From positions 85,761 to 149,760 of the forward strand of contig JAJVHY010000031.1 of assembly GCA_022072455.1 (NCBI GenBank): DNA of 64,000 nucleotides, written 5' to 3'. Position numbers and translations under genes: made by a program. Position 1 is the first letter of the stretch. The number at the start of each line of letters is the position of its first letter. Source of the stretch: Verrucomicrobiia bacterium (GTDB taxonomy: Bacteria; Verrucomicrobiota; Verrucomicrobiia; Palsa-1439). Shown here in pieces: positions 10,452 through 18,263 of this stretch. A model generated the notes under the pieces. It saw only the letters and a list, made by a program, of their open reading frames with translations, was not told where the DNA came from and ran no database searches.

Positions 10452-11714
10452 CTAACCTACTACCGCCCGCACCGCTTCTGCAAGCCCGTCAAACACCCGT
10501 GCCAACTGCCCTTCCGTGATGCAATACGGCGGCATGATGACCACGACATTTCCGATTGGTCGCGTCAACACCCCGCGCTCACGCAGCGCCCGGCAGACCT
10601 TGACCCCCATCTGTTTCTCCAGCGCGAAATCGCCCAGCTCGATCGCGGCAATGAAACCGCACTGCCGGGTTGTCAGTGGCGCTAATTTCTTCAAATGCTC
10701 GCGCATCCAACCGATCTTCGTTTGTAACTTCACCAGCACTTTCTCTTCCTCGAACACGCGCAGATTCGCCAATGCCGCCGCGCAACCCAGTTGATTGCCC
10801 GTATAACTGTGCCCGTGGAAAAATGTTTTGAATTCGTGGTACTCGCCCAAAAACGCGTTGAAGATTTGCTCACTCGCCAGCGTCGCCGCCAGCGGCAGAT
10901 ACCCGCCGGTCAAACCCTTCGCCAACGCCAGCAAATCCGGGACGACGTTTTCCTGCTCGCACGCGAACATCGTTCCCGTCCGCCCGAACCCGGTCAGCAC
11001 TTCATCGGCAATCAACAACACATTGTGTTCCGTGCATTGCCGGCGCACTTCGGCCAACATCCCCGCCGGCCAGAGTTTCATCCCGGCGGCTCCTTGAATC
11101 AGCGGCTCGATACAAACCCCGACCACGTTGCCGGCATGCGCCTGCAACAACCGCTGCAAATCTTCCGCCGTGCTCGCCCGCAATACCTCGAACGTCAAGG
11201 ACCGGTACGCATCATGAAACAGCTTGATGCCGCCGACGCTCATCGTTCCAATCGTGTCGCCGTGGTACGCTTCTGTGAACGCGACAAACTTCGTGCGCCA
11301 AGCCTGCCCGCAATGCTGCCAATATTGCAGCGCCATCTTGAGCGCGACTTCCATCGCCGTCGAACCGTCGTCGGAGTAAAACACGCGCGGCAACCCGGTC
11401 AGCACGCTCAGTTTTTCCGCCAGTTCAATCGCCGGCAGGTTCGAGAGGCCGAGGAATGACGAGTGCGCCACCTTGTCGAGCTGGTCTTTGATGGCGTGCG
11501 TGATCGTCGGGTGACCGTGGCCATGGAGATTCGTCCAGATCGACGAATTCGCGTCGAGATATTCCTTCCCGTTCACGTCCACCAAGATCGCCTCGTGTCC
11601 CGACTCGATGATAACCGGCTCCTCCTCCATCCACTGTTTCATCTGCGTGAACGGATGCCAAAGGAACCGATGATCTTTCTCAGCGAGTGGATGCATGCGA
11701 TTCAATTCTAACAT
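10452..11714 (-). CDS. bioA: Adenosylmethionine-8-amino-7-oxononanoate aminotransferase BioA
   Basis: 420 residues. BioA is the PLP enzyme that converts KAPA to DAPA in biotin synthesis, using SAM as amino donor. Seen: LWHPFTQM near the N-terminus, SSIWTNLHGHGHP, FYSDDGSTAMEVALK, the motif LLIADEVLTGFGRTG, the Schiff-base Lys in LALAKGLTGGYLPL, and FFHGHSYTGNQLGCA. It follows the bioF-RAYT gene. ATG 11714 overlaps the RAYT stop and touches a REP element; ATG 11696 (MHPLAEKDHRF), closer to the conserved sequence, is an equally good start. bioB and bioD are not in the window. Confidence 0.95.
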   Translation of the reverse strand: MLELNRMHPLAEKDHRFLWHPFTQMKQWMEEEPVIIESGHEAILVDVNGKEYLDANSSIWTNLHGHGHPTITHAIKDQLDKVAHSSFLGLSNLPAIELAEKLSVLTGLPRVFYSDDGSTAMEVALKMALQYWQHCGQAWRTKFVAFTEAYHGDTIGTMSVGGIKLFHDAYRSLTFEVLRASTAEDLQRLLQAHAGNVVGVCIEPLIQGAAGMKLWPAGMLAEVRRQCTEHNVLLIADEVLTGFGRTGTMFACEQENVVPDLLALAKGLTGGYLPLAATLASEQIFNAFLGEYHEFKTFFHGHSYTGNQLGCAAALANLRVFEEEKVLVKLQTKIGWMREHLKKLAPLTTRQCGFIAAIELGDFALEKQMGVKVCRALRERGVLTRPIGNVVVIMPPYCITEGQLARVFDGLAEAVRAVVG

Positions 11715-13615
11715 GTGGGAGCGGCATTCCTGCCGCGACCGTGATTCTCAGGGATCCCTTCCATCCAATTCCAATCAATCTCATTCTCGTAATCCGGATG
11801 CGCTGTCGAGAACCGAAACTCATGTGGAAACTGTACCAAGCCACCGCGACACGGATTCTCATGCATATAATCGAGCCGGGTCTCAAAGTCGCGACGATCT
11901 CGCAACAAATGGTCATAGTAACCGTCCTGCCAGACCGGGCCTTCCATGCCACAGGACAGCTGCAGTTGCCGACTGGTGAAGCCCTTCCAAGATTTCATGA
12001 CTTCCGCCAAGGTCGCGACAGGAATGTCGCTCCCACATTCATTGGCGTCAGTAGTGGAATTGTGGGAGCGGCATTCCTGCCGCGACTGTAAAGCGAGTGC
12101 GACATGGACATGATCCGGCATGATGACAAATCCCAACAACCGAATCCTTCCCTCATCCCGCAACCACCGCAGCGCATCGATCACAATCTTCGCCGCTTCC
12201 GCCCGCGCCAATACCGGCCGCCTACCCTCGACACAAGTCGTCAAGAAATAGCATTCGTTCGGCACCGATACCCGGCCTTTTCGCAGCGCTGCGGACTGGG
12301 GCGCGGGTCGCAAAAGTCTTTTCTCGGAGACTATTGTGGGAGCGGTTTCCAACTGCGACCCTAGGACTTCTTTTCCAACAATTCCACGATCGCGGTTAAA
12401 AACCGCTCCCACAACATTCAGCAACCGTTGAATGTCTTCCTTTGTGTGCCCCGCACTCACTGTCACCCGCAACCGCGCCTTCCCTTTCGGCACCGTCGGA
12501 TAACGGATCGCGGGCACGAGGATGCCGGCATCCAGCAGCTTACCGGCGACTTCCATCGCGGCGCCTTCCTCGCCGATGATCAACGGGATGATCGGGCTGC
12601 GCGATTCGTTCTCGACTCCCAACGCCGACAAACCATTCTTCATTTCGCTCACATTGCGCCACAACTGATCGCGCCGCCGGTGACCCTCCGCGCTCATCAC
12701 AAAATCCACCGCTGCCGCTGCTGTTGCACAAACTACCGGTGGCAAGGCGGTGGAATAAATCAAACTCCGCGCCCGATTCCGCAGCCACTCAATCAAAACC
12801 TGCGAACCGACCACATAACCACCGGCAACTCCCAACGCCTTGCTCAACGTCCCAAGGGTCACGTCAACCTTGTCCTCCACCCCGGTCGCCTCCGCGATGC
12901 CGCGGCGATTCGTCGCGTACAACCCGGTCGCATGCGCTTCGTCAATCATCAACCACGCGCCATATTTTTCCTTCAACGCCACGATTTCCGCCAATGGCGC
13001 AAGATCGCCGTCCATCGAGAAAACCGTTTCAGTAACAATGAGAATGCGGCCCGGTCGCGGCGGAGACGCCGCTCCCACAACAGTTCCTTCTGGTGCCGTG
13101 GGAGCGGCGTCCCCGCCGCGACCGGGTGCCGTCACTTTCAACAACTCCTCCAACTTCTTAAGATTCCTATGCGGATACACGCGAATCGTCGCCCCACTCT
13201 GCCGCGCGCCGTCAATGATGCTCGCGTGATCGAGCTTGTCGAGAATGACCACATCGCCCTCACCGACCAACGCCGTGATCGTCCCGACATTCGCGGCGTA
13301 ACCGGACCCAAACACAATCGCCGCTTCCTTGTTTTTGAACCGCGCGAGCTTCTCCTCCAACTCCCGGTACGGTGCCAGATTTCCGCAAACCAACCGCGAC
13401 GCCCCGGCCCCGACGCCCCACCGCTCGATGGCCGCCACCGCGGCGTGTTTCAAGATCGGATCGTTCGCCAGTCCAAGATAATCGTTGCTCGAAAAGTTCA
13501 GCAACTCCCGCCCGGCAATGGTCACCCGCGGCCCTTGCGGACTGTCCACGTCACGAAGCTGCCGGTACAAGCCGGCTGTCCGCAACTCTGCCAACTCATC
13601 ACTCAGTTTTCGCAT
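11708..13615 (-). CDS. bioF: BioF (KAPA synthase) fused in frame to a RAYT transposase
   Basis: One unbroken 635-codon frame. Residues 1-~400 are 8-amino-7-oxononanoate synthase: NFSSNDYLGLA, GSGYAANVG, VILDKLDHASIIDGAR, WLMIDEAHATG and the PLP lysine in TLSKALGVAGGYV (~Lys259). Residues ~445-620 are a REP-associated tyrosine transposase (Y1/IS200-like): the HUH motif MPDHVHV (His502, His504), then VWQDGYYDHLLRD with the likely catalytic Tyr, and LDYMHENPCRGGL. REP palindromes encode residues 164-189 (inside BioF), 401-427 (the junction), 510-535 (inside RAYT) and 626-635 (the tail). Without the insert, BioF is near its usual 380 residues. RAYT might also start internally at a GTG (codon 451) preceded by AAAGG. 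Whether one polypeptide is made is unknown. Confidence 0.9.
   Translation of the reverse strand: MRKLSDELAELRTAGLYRQLRDVDSPQGPRVTIAGRELLNFSSNDYLGLANDPILKHAAVAAIERWGVGAGASRLVCGNLAPYRELEEKLARFKNKEAAIVFGSGYAANVGTITALVGEGDVVILDKLDHASIIDGARQSGATIRVYPHRNLKKLEELLKVTAPGRGGDAAPTAPEGTVVGAASPPRPGRILIVTETVFSMDGDLAPLAEIVALKEKYGAWLMIDEAHATGLYATNRRGIAEATGVEDKVDVTLGTLSKALGVAGGYVVGSQVLIEWLRNRARSLIYSTALPPVVCATAAAAVDFVMSAEGHRRRDQLWRNVSEMKNGLSALGVENESRSPIIPLIIGEEGAAMEVAGKLLDAGILVPAIRYPTVPKGKARLRVTVSAGHTKEDIQRLLNVVGAVFNRDRGIVGKEVLGSQLETAPTIVSEKRLLRPAPQSAALRKGRVSVPNECYFLTTCVEGRRPVLARAEAAKIVIDALRWLRDEGRIRLLGFVIMPDHVHVALALQSRQECRSHNSTTDANECGSDIPVATLAEVMKSWKGFTSRQLQLSCGMEGPVWQDGYYDHLLRDRRDFETRLDYMHENPCRGGLVQFPHEFRFSTAHPDYENEIDWNWMEGIPENHGRGRNAAPTC
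11714..11740. repeat. REP-like palindrome (family A), single copy at RAYT 3' end
   Basis: TGTGGGAGCGGCATTCCTGC followed by CGCGACC, the clearest copy of family A. The inner GCGGCA-TTCC-TGCCGC is a perfect hairpin with a GGAG-type foot, the layout known for RAYT-linked REP elements. It encodes the last ten codons of the fused frame and abuts the start of bioA. Confidence 0.85.
12011..12087. repeat. REP-like palindrome pair (family A) inside the RAYT domain
   Basis: An inverted copy (12011-12037) and a direct copy (12061-12087) face each other across 23 bp. They encode residues ~510-535 of the fused protein, between the HUH motif and the tyrosine region, and keep the frame open. In related transposases this stretch is shorter, so it reads as an insertion. 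Confidence 0.82.
12335..12413. repeat. REP-like palindrome pair (family A variant) at the bioF/RAYT junction
   Basis: A direct copy TGTGGGAGCGGTTTCCAACT (12335-12360) and an inverted copy ending CCGCTCCCACA (12388-12413) bracket 27 bp. The core differs from the other copies (GGTTT instead of GGCAT). The pair falls exactly where BioF should stop and encodes residues 401-427, so its insertion may have removed the bioF stop codon. Confidence 0.82.
13051..13124. repeat. REP-like palindrome pair (family A) inside bioF
   Basis: An inverted copy at 13051-13078 and a direct copy at 13097-13124 surround 18 bp. They encode BioF residues 164-189 (GRGGDAAPTA ... AASPPRPG), between the segments VTAP and RILIVTETVFSMDG that are adjacent in ordinary BioF proteins. 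The core here is GGCGTCCCCGCCGC or its complement. Confidence 0.85.
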
Positions 13616-14156
13616 TCGGAGCTTCCGTCAGGTAGATCACCACCGCATGCGATTCGACCCGGTATTTCAACCCGGCCAACTGCGTGACGTAATTCAACAC
13701 ATCGCCCAACGGCACCTTCTTCAAATTCAACGTCACCTTCCCCACTTTCGCATCCGGCGGCACCATCCAGACGATGTTCACTTCCGCCTTGTCCGCCGTC
13801 AGCTTCCCGCTCTCGGTTTGCAAATATTGCACCACGTCCAACGCCGTCGCCTCGCGAAAATTGACCGCCGGCATAATCGTCTCTGCCAACCGCCGCTTCA
13901 ACACGTTGACCGGCTCCGCCTCCCGCGCCTTCAGCTTCGACTGCACATCAGCCAACATCTCCTTGATCGTCGCCTGCTCCGGCTGCCAAACCGCCAACTG
14001 CTTCAACCGCACCTCCGCCTCCGCGTATTGCCGGTACTGCCGCAATAGCACCGCCTCCATGAACATCCGTTCCTGTTCCGCCGCAGTCGGAGGCTCGTTT
14101 GTCGCAGCGACCAACGTGGTCGCCGCCACCAGTAAGATCAAGGCATAGAGTTTCAT
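13599..14156 (-). CDS. Exported STN (secretin/TonB N-terminal)-like protein
   Basis: 185 residues with a classical signal peptide (MKLYALILLVAATTLVAA). Residues ~20-75 are helical with TPR-like character; residues ~85-180 have the STN/secretin short-domain pattern: INFREATALDVVQYL-like (here VNFREATALDVVQYL), VTLNLKKVPLGDVLNYVTQLAGL and YRVESHAVVIY. Such domains form ring or signalling modules in secretins and TonB receptors, but no secretin barrel follows, so this is a stand-alone periplasmic protein of unknown role. The start overlaps the amidohydrolase stop (ATGA) and its 3' end overlaps bioF by 17 bp, which places it in the same operon. Confidence 0.75.
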   Translation of the reverse strand: MKLYALILLVAATTLVAATNEPPTAAEQERMFMEAVLLRQYRQYAEAEVRLKQLAVWQPEQATIKEMLADVQSKLKAREAEPVNVLKRRLAETIMPAVNFREATALDVVQYLQTESGKLTADKAEVNIVWMVPPDAKVGKVTLNLKKVPLGDVLNYVTQLAGLKYRVESHAVVIYLTEAPNAKTE

Positions 14157-15322
14157 TCGCGCACCACGTTTCCATTGATCATCATAAACGAAACCGGCTG
14201 CTCCGCAAACACCACCGCTTCGTAAGGATCAAAGTTACCGGCCAGCGGCACCGCGATCAAATCCGCCACGGCACCGACCGAAATCTCACCGAGCTTGCCG
14301 GCACGCTGCAAAGCTTTCGCCGCGTTCGTTGTCGCCAACGGCAAAATCTGTTCCGCAGACCACCGGGGAAACTCCCGCGACAACTCCTGCATCTGCGCGA
14401 ACATGCTCAACGACTCCCCGCTGGCCAAACTATCCGATCCCAAACACACATTCACCCCGGCATGTTGCAACCGCTCAATCAACGGCATCCCTCGTCGAAA
14501 AAACCGGTGTGTCTGCGGACAATGCGCCACCGGCGTGCCGGTCGCCTGCAACAACATCATGTCCAACTCCGTCAAACAATTCGCATGCGCCACCAGACAC
14601 TCCGGCGTCAACACCTCGCACTCCCGCAACAACTGCACCGGCCCGACCCGCTTGCAATCCGCCATATCCCGCCCCGCCCGGCGGAACGAGTCATACATAT
14701 GTCCCGTCCCGCGGCGAAACATATCATCCTCTTCCTCCGACTCCGCCAAGTGCGTCGTGAAGACCCAATGCCGGCCCCGTGCATGCCGGGCCGCCAGCCG
14801 GTAAAGCTCCGGGCTGGCCGTATACGGCGCGTGCGGCGACAACCCGCCAATCCCCGGCCGCTGCAATGCCGCTTCCACCAATTTCTCCGCCGGTTCCTCC
14901 CGAAACAAGTCAATCAACTCCTCGCACCAGATAATCTTCAACGGCGTGGCCGGCAACTGCGGTATCAGGTTCGGCACGCTGGCGATATTCACCACCGTCG
15001 TCGTCCCGGCCGCCAGAGCCTGCTCGATACCGGCTTGGATGCCGGCGAGATAATCCGCCTCGGTCTGCTGCTTCTTCAGCTCCACCAGCAACATCAGCCA
15101 ATCCGCAAAACTCCCATGGAACGGCACCTTACCCTGCAAGTGAGAGTAATCGAAATGACAGTGGGCGTTAATCAATCCCGGTGCCAGCACCACCTCACCA
15201 AGATCGCGCCCTTCCCCGGTCGCCGGCCCAACCGCCACAATCGAATCGCCCTCCACCGTCACCGCCCCGTTCTCAATCGGCGGCGCGCTGACCGGCAACA
15301 CCCATTTGGCGCGGAGAATCAT
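14153..15322 (-). CDS. Amidohydrolase family deaminase (COG0402 type)
   Basis: 389 residues. Metal ligands are visible: HCH in LINAHCHFDYSHL (~residues 53-57), the SPHAPYTAS His, THLAESEEE His, and the Asp in CLGSDSLASGESL. These match the chlorohydrolase/aminohydrolase group that includes S-adenosylhomocysteine, guanine and aminodeoxyfutalosine deaminases. Aminofutalosine deaminase of the menaquinone pathway is a possible role, but no other mqn gene is here, so substrate is open. ATGA overlaps join it to ymdB upstream and the STN gene downstream. Confidence 0.85.
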   Translation of the reverse strand: MILRAKWVLPVSAPPIENGAVTVEGDSIVAVGPATGEGRDLGEVVLAPGLINAHCHFDYSHLQGKVPFHGSFADWLMLLVELKKQQTEADYLAGIQAGIEQALAAGTTTVVNIASVPNLIPQLPATPLKIIWCEELIDLFREEPAEKLVEAALQRPGIGGLSPHAPYTASPELYRLAARHARGRHWVFTTHLAESEEEDDMFRRGTGHMYDSFRRAGRDMADCKRVGPVQLLRECEVLTPECLVAHANCLTELDMMLLQATGTPVAHCPQTHRFFRRGMPLIERLQHAGVNVCLGSDSLASGESLSMFAQMQELSREFPRWSAEQILPLATTNAAKALQRAGKLGEISVGAVADLIAVPLAGNFDPYEAVVFAEQPVSFMMINGNVVRE

Positions 15323-16107
15323 GTTGGCATATACGGCACCCGCAGTCGGTGAATCGACTGCGCGAGCCCGGTATTCTCATCAACTTCAACGACAACGCCG
15401 CACAATTCAATCTTGCCGGCGGCGACTTCCAGTTTCTGCGGCATGCCGGAAACAAACCGGCGAATCACCGCCTCCACATCCCGCCCCAACACGGAATCAT
15501 GCGGCCCACACATCCCCGAATCGCTCAGATAGGCGGTCCCCTTCGGCAAAATTTGCTCATCGGCCGTCTGCACGTGCGTATGCGTCCCGACCACGAGACT
15601 CACTTGCCCATCCAGATACCGGCCGAGCGCGATCTTCTCGCTCGTCGCCTCCGCGTGAATATCAACCACGATGACACTCGTTTGCCGGCGGAGCTTGTTG
15701 ACCTCCGCTTGCACCGTCCGAAACGGACAATCATTGTTCGGCATGTACACGCGCCCCATCACATTGACGACGCCCACACGGGCTTTCTCGCCCACTTCCA
15801 CAATCACCGAACCGCGACCGGGTGCCGCGGGCGCAACGTTCAGTGGCCGGATCACCTGCGGCAGAGAATCAATCTCCTGCTCAAACCCTTTCTGATCCCA
15901 AACATGATCCCCGCCGGTAATGATGTCCACGCCCGCCGCCAACAGTTCCGTGACCGTGGATTTCGTCATCCCGGCGCCGTGGGCGCTGTTCTCGCCATTG
16001 GCGATGACGAAATCCAACTGATGTTCGCGTTTGAGTTTCGGCAGCAACCCGGTGACCGCTTGCCGGCCGGGTTTGCCGACGACATCGCCAATGAACAGGA
16101 TCTTCAT
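15319..16107 (-). CDS. YmdB-like metallophosphoesterase (TIGR00282 family)
   Basis: 262 residues. The dinuclear-metal motifs of this calcineurin-like group are clear: FIGDVVGKPGR at the start, ANGENSAHGAGMT, GGDHVWDQ, VDIHAEATSEK and GTHTHVQTADE. Members such as Bacillus YmdB act on 2',3'-cyclic nucleotides and influence biofilm and RNA turnover. The start overlaps the stop of the 5-FCL gene by ATGA and the stop overlaps the next start, so it is inside a translationally coupled chain. Confidence 0.9.
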   Translation of the reverse strand: MKILFIGDVVGKPGRQAVTGLLPKLKREHQLDFVIANGENSAHGAGMTKSTVTELLAAGVDIITGGDHVWDQKGFEQEIDSLPQVIRPLNVAPAAPGRGSVIVEVGEKARVGVVNVMGRVYMPNNDCPFRTVQAEVNKLRRQTSVIVVDIHAEATSEKIALGRYLDGQVSLVVGTHTHVQTADEQILPKGTAYLSDSGMCGPHDSVLGRDVEAVIRRFVSGMPQKLEVAAGKIELCGVVVEVDENTGLAQSIHRLRVPYMPT

Positions 16108-16640
16108 ACCGGAAATGTTTGCCTCTCCGTCACGACAAAGTCGAGCCGGACATCGTGCTGTTCCACCGGCAATTCCGCCACCACTTGAAAATCATGCGCC
16201 AAACCGATCTTCACGCCGCCGGCCGCGCGCAGCATCGCGTCGTAATAACCTTTGCCGCGACCGAGCCGGTTGCCATGCCGGTCGAAGGCCAATCCCGGCA
16301 CGAGCCACGCATCGGGAATTGCCGGGATAATGGACTTGGGCTCGAGAATCCCGTACTGGCCGGCAACCAAATCCGCGTCGAAATCCAAGATCTGTGCCGG
16401 CACGTATTGGCCGGCGAATCCCGGCACGCAAACACGGCGGCCTAAAGCCAGGAGTTGCCGGATCAGGCCGTGGGTTTCAATTTCATTACCTGTGGACACG
16501 TAAACACAAACGCAGTGTGCGCCGGTAAACCCCGCGAGGCCGGTCAGCCGTTCCCAGACAGCGGCGCTGTGGGCGCGCACGGTCCCGGCATCCAAGCCGG
16601 CCAACTCGCGGCGCACCCGTTCGCGGATTTCCTTCTTCAT
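16104..16640 (-). CDS. 5-formyltetrahydrofolate cyclo-ligase
   Basis: 178 residues. The enzyme uses ATP to close 5-formyl-THF to 5,10-methenyl-THF. Seen: KKEIRERVRRELAGLD at the start, VYVSTGNEIETHGLI, the late substrate/ATP segment LVPGLAFDRHGNRLGRGKGYYD, and LDFVVTE at the end. The ATG at 16640 overlaps the stop of the 22-codon lipoprotein frame as ATGA; the longer open frame to 16700 adds only residues that belong to that other frame, so 16640 is preferred. Confidence 0.92.
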   Translation of the reverse strand: MKKEIRERVRRELAGLDAGTVRAHSAAVWERLTGLAGFTGAHCVCVYVSTGNEIETHGLIRQLLALGRRVCVPGFAGQYVPAQILDFDADLVAGQYGILEPKSIIPAIPDAWLVPGLAFDRHGNRLGRGKGYYDAMLRAAGGVKIGLAHDFQVVAELPVEQHDVRLDFVVTERQTFPV

Positions 16641-16705
16641 TGGCAAGGACACAAGCCCTGACAGCCGGCCGCGGCCAACAGGGCGAGCAACAAGATCCAT
16701 TTCAT
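16637..16705 (-). CDS. 22-residue lipoprotein peptide, coupled in the rarA operon
   Basis: A 23-codon frame reads MKWILLLALLAAAGC and then QGLCPCQ before TGA. It is a minimal lipoprotein: Lys2, a leucine-rich core and the lipobox AAGC, leaving an eight-residue acylated mature peptide with three cysteines. Its ATG overlaps the rarA stop (ATGA at 16705-16702) and its TGA overlaps the 5-FCL start (ATGA at 16640-16637), the same joint used throughout this operon. The short size would hide it from ordinary gene callers. Function unknown; tiny lipoproteins such as entericidins act at the envelope, but no homology is claimed. Confidence 0.7.
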   Translation of the reverse strand: MKWILLLALLAAAGCQGLCPCQ

Positions 16706-17985
16706 TTTTTGAGCAACTGTTTCCATTTTTCCATGCGCTCCTTCACGCGAACTTCAAACCCTTGGTCGCTGGGTTCGTAGTATTTCTTTTTCTCCGGCAA
16801 GTGTTCCTGCGCGACGACGTGACCTTCGTAATCGTGCGCGTACTTGTAACCTTTGCCGTGGCCCAACCGCGCCGCGCCTTGGTAATGCGTGTCCTTCAAA
16901 TGGTCCGGCACGGCAAGCGTCCGGCCCGACTCGACATCGGCTTTCGCCGACCAGACGCCCTTCGCGCTCGCGTTCGATTTCGGCGCGGTCGCACAATAAA
17001 CGGTGGCCTCGGCGAGCACCAGTTCGCCTTCCGGCCAGCCGATGAATTCGACCGCATGATGTGCGGCCACGGACAACACAAGCGCTTGCGGATCGGCCAA
17101 CCCAATGTCTTCCGCCGCTAAAATACAAATCCGTCGCGCGATGAATCGCGGGTCTTCGCCGGCCACTACCATCTTCGCCAGCCAGTACAACGCCGCATCG
17201 GGATCGCTGCCGCGCATGGATTTGATGAACGCCGAGATCGTGTCGTAGTGCTCATCCTGGTCGCCATCGTAGACCACGGCCTTCTTCTGAATGGATTCTT
17301 CGGCGACCGCTTTCGTGATGCGACCCGATTCGGTTGTGAGCGCGCCGATTTCGAGTGAGTTCAACGCCTTCCGCGCGTCGCCATCACACGCCGTCGCCAG
17401 AAAATCGAGCGCATCCTCGTCGGCACGGCACTTCAATTCTTTCAGCCCGCGCTCCAGCAATGTCTTGATCTCGGCCGACGTCAGCGACTTGAGTTGAAAG
17501 ACCTGCGACCGCGAGACCAGCGGCGAATTGACATAGAAAAACGGATTATGTGTCGTTGCCCCAATCAACCGGACATTCCCATTCTCCACATCCGGCAACA
17601 ATACATCCTGCTGCGCCTTGTTGAACCGGTGAATCTCATCAATAAACAAAATTGTCTTCTGCCCGGTATTCGCCAACCGGTTCACGGCTGACGCAATGAC
17701 CCGGCGAATATCGGCGACATTGGACTCCACTCCGCTCAAGCGCTCAAACTTGCTCTGCGTGGCGTTCGCGATGACTTCCGCGAGTGATGTCTTCCCCGTG
17801 CCGGGCGGGCCGTACAAGATGATGGAACTAATCCGGTCCGCCTTGATGGCGCGCCAGAGGAGTTTCCCCTCGGCAAGAATGTGGCGCTGCCCCACGACTT
17901 CTTCGAGGGTGCGGGGACGCAAGCGGGTCGCGAGCGGTGCCGCCGCCTTGACTGCCGCTGGGTTGGAGAAAAGATTCTCGGTCAT
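16702..17985 (-). CDS. rarA: Replication-associated recombination protein A (RarA/MgsA)
   Basis: 427 residues, an AAA+ clamp-loader-like ATPase that acts at stalled replication forks. Motifs: LRPRTLEEVVGQRHIL, Walker A YGPPGTGKTS, Walker B ILFIDEIHRFNKAQQD, sensor 1 IGATTHNPFF, then the C-terminal family block ISAFIKSMRGSDPDAALYWL and GEDPRFIARR. It is the first gene of the ATGA-linked operon that runs to bioA. Confidence 0.96.
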   Translation of the reverse strand: MTENLFSNPAAVKAAAPLATRLRPRTLEEVVGQRHILAEGKLLWRAIKADRISSIILYGPPGTGKTSLAEVIANATQSKFERLSGVESNVADIRRVIASAVNRLANTGQKTILFIDEIHRFNKAQQDVLLPDVENGNVRLIGATTHNPFFYVNSPLVSRSQVFQLKSLTSAEIKTLLERGLKELKCRADEDALDFLATACDGDARKALNSLEIGALTTESGRITKAVAEESIQKKAVVYDGDQDEHYDTISAFIKSMRGSDPDAALYWLAKMVVAGEDPRFIARRICILAAEDIGLADPQALVLSVAAHHAVEFIGWPEGELVLAEATVYCATAPKSNASAKGVWSAKADVESGRTLAVPDHLKDTHYQGAARLGHGKGYKYAHDYEGHVVAQEHLPEKKKYYEPSDQGFEVRVKERMEKWKQLLKK

Positions 17986-18263
17986 GATGCTGGTTGAAAA
18001 AGAAATACCCCGCCGTAATGCCGTTGGAACGTTATCCTACGAACCCCTTAAATAAGGGGGTGCCTGGCCAACTGCTTCCGACTTCCTCAGAGAGGCGTGT
18101 CTTCCACAATCGAACTCAAGCTCCACTAACTGTTGTATTGGCTCGAGGAATCTTCGTTCGTCACGAACATGGCAGGGTATTTCGCGATTACGAAATCTTG
18201 CAAAGAACAGCGTCTCGACAACGCACTTATACCCCTCTTGGACTTGAGCTTCAAGCCGATTCC
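17986..18263. other. Intergenic stretch, no gene recognised
   Basis: About 280 bp between rarA and the 3' end of pheT. Short open frames run on both strands but none has a family pattern, a ribosome-binding site or a sensible start. It may be a decayed coding remnant. It probably also holds the promoter of rarA near 17990-18060. Confidence 0.4.
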
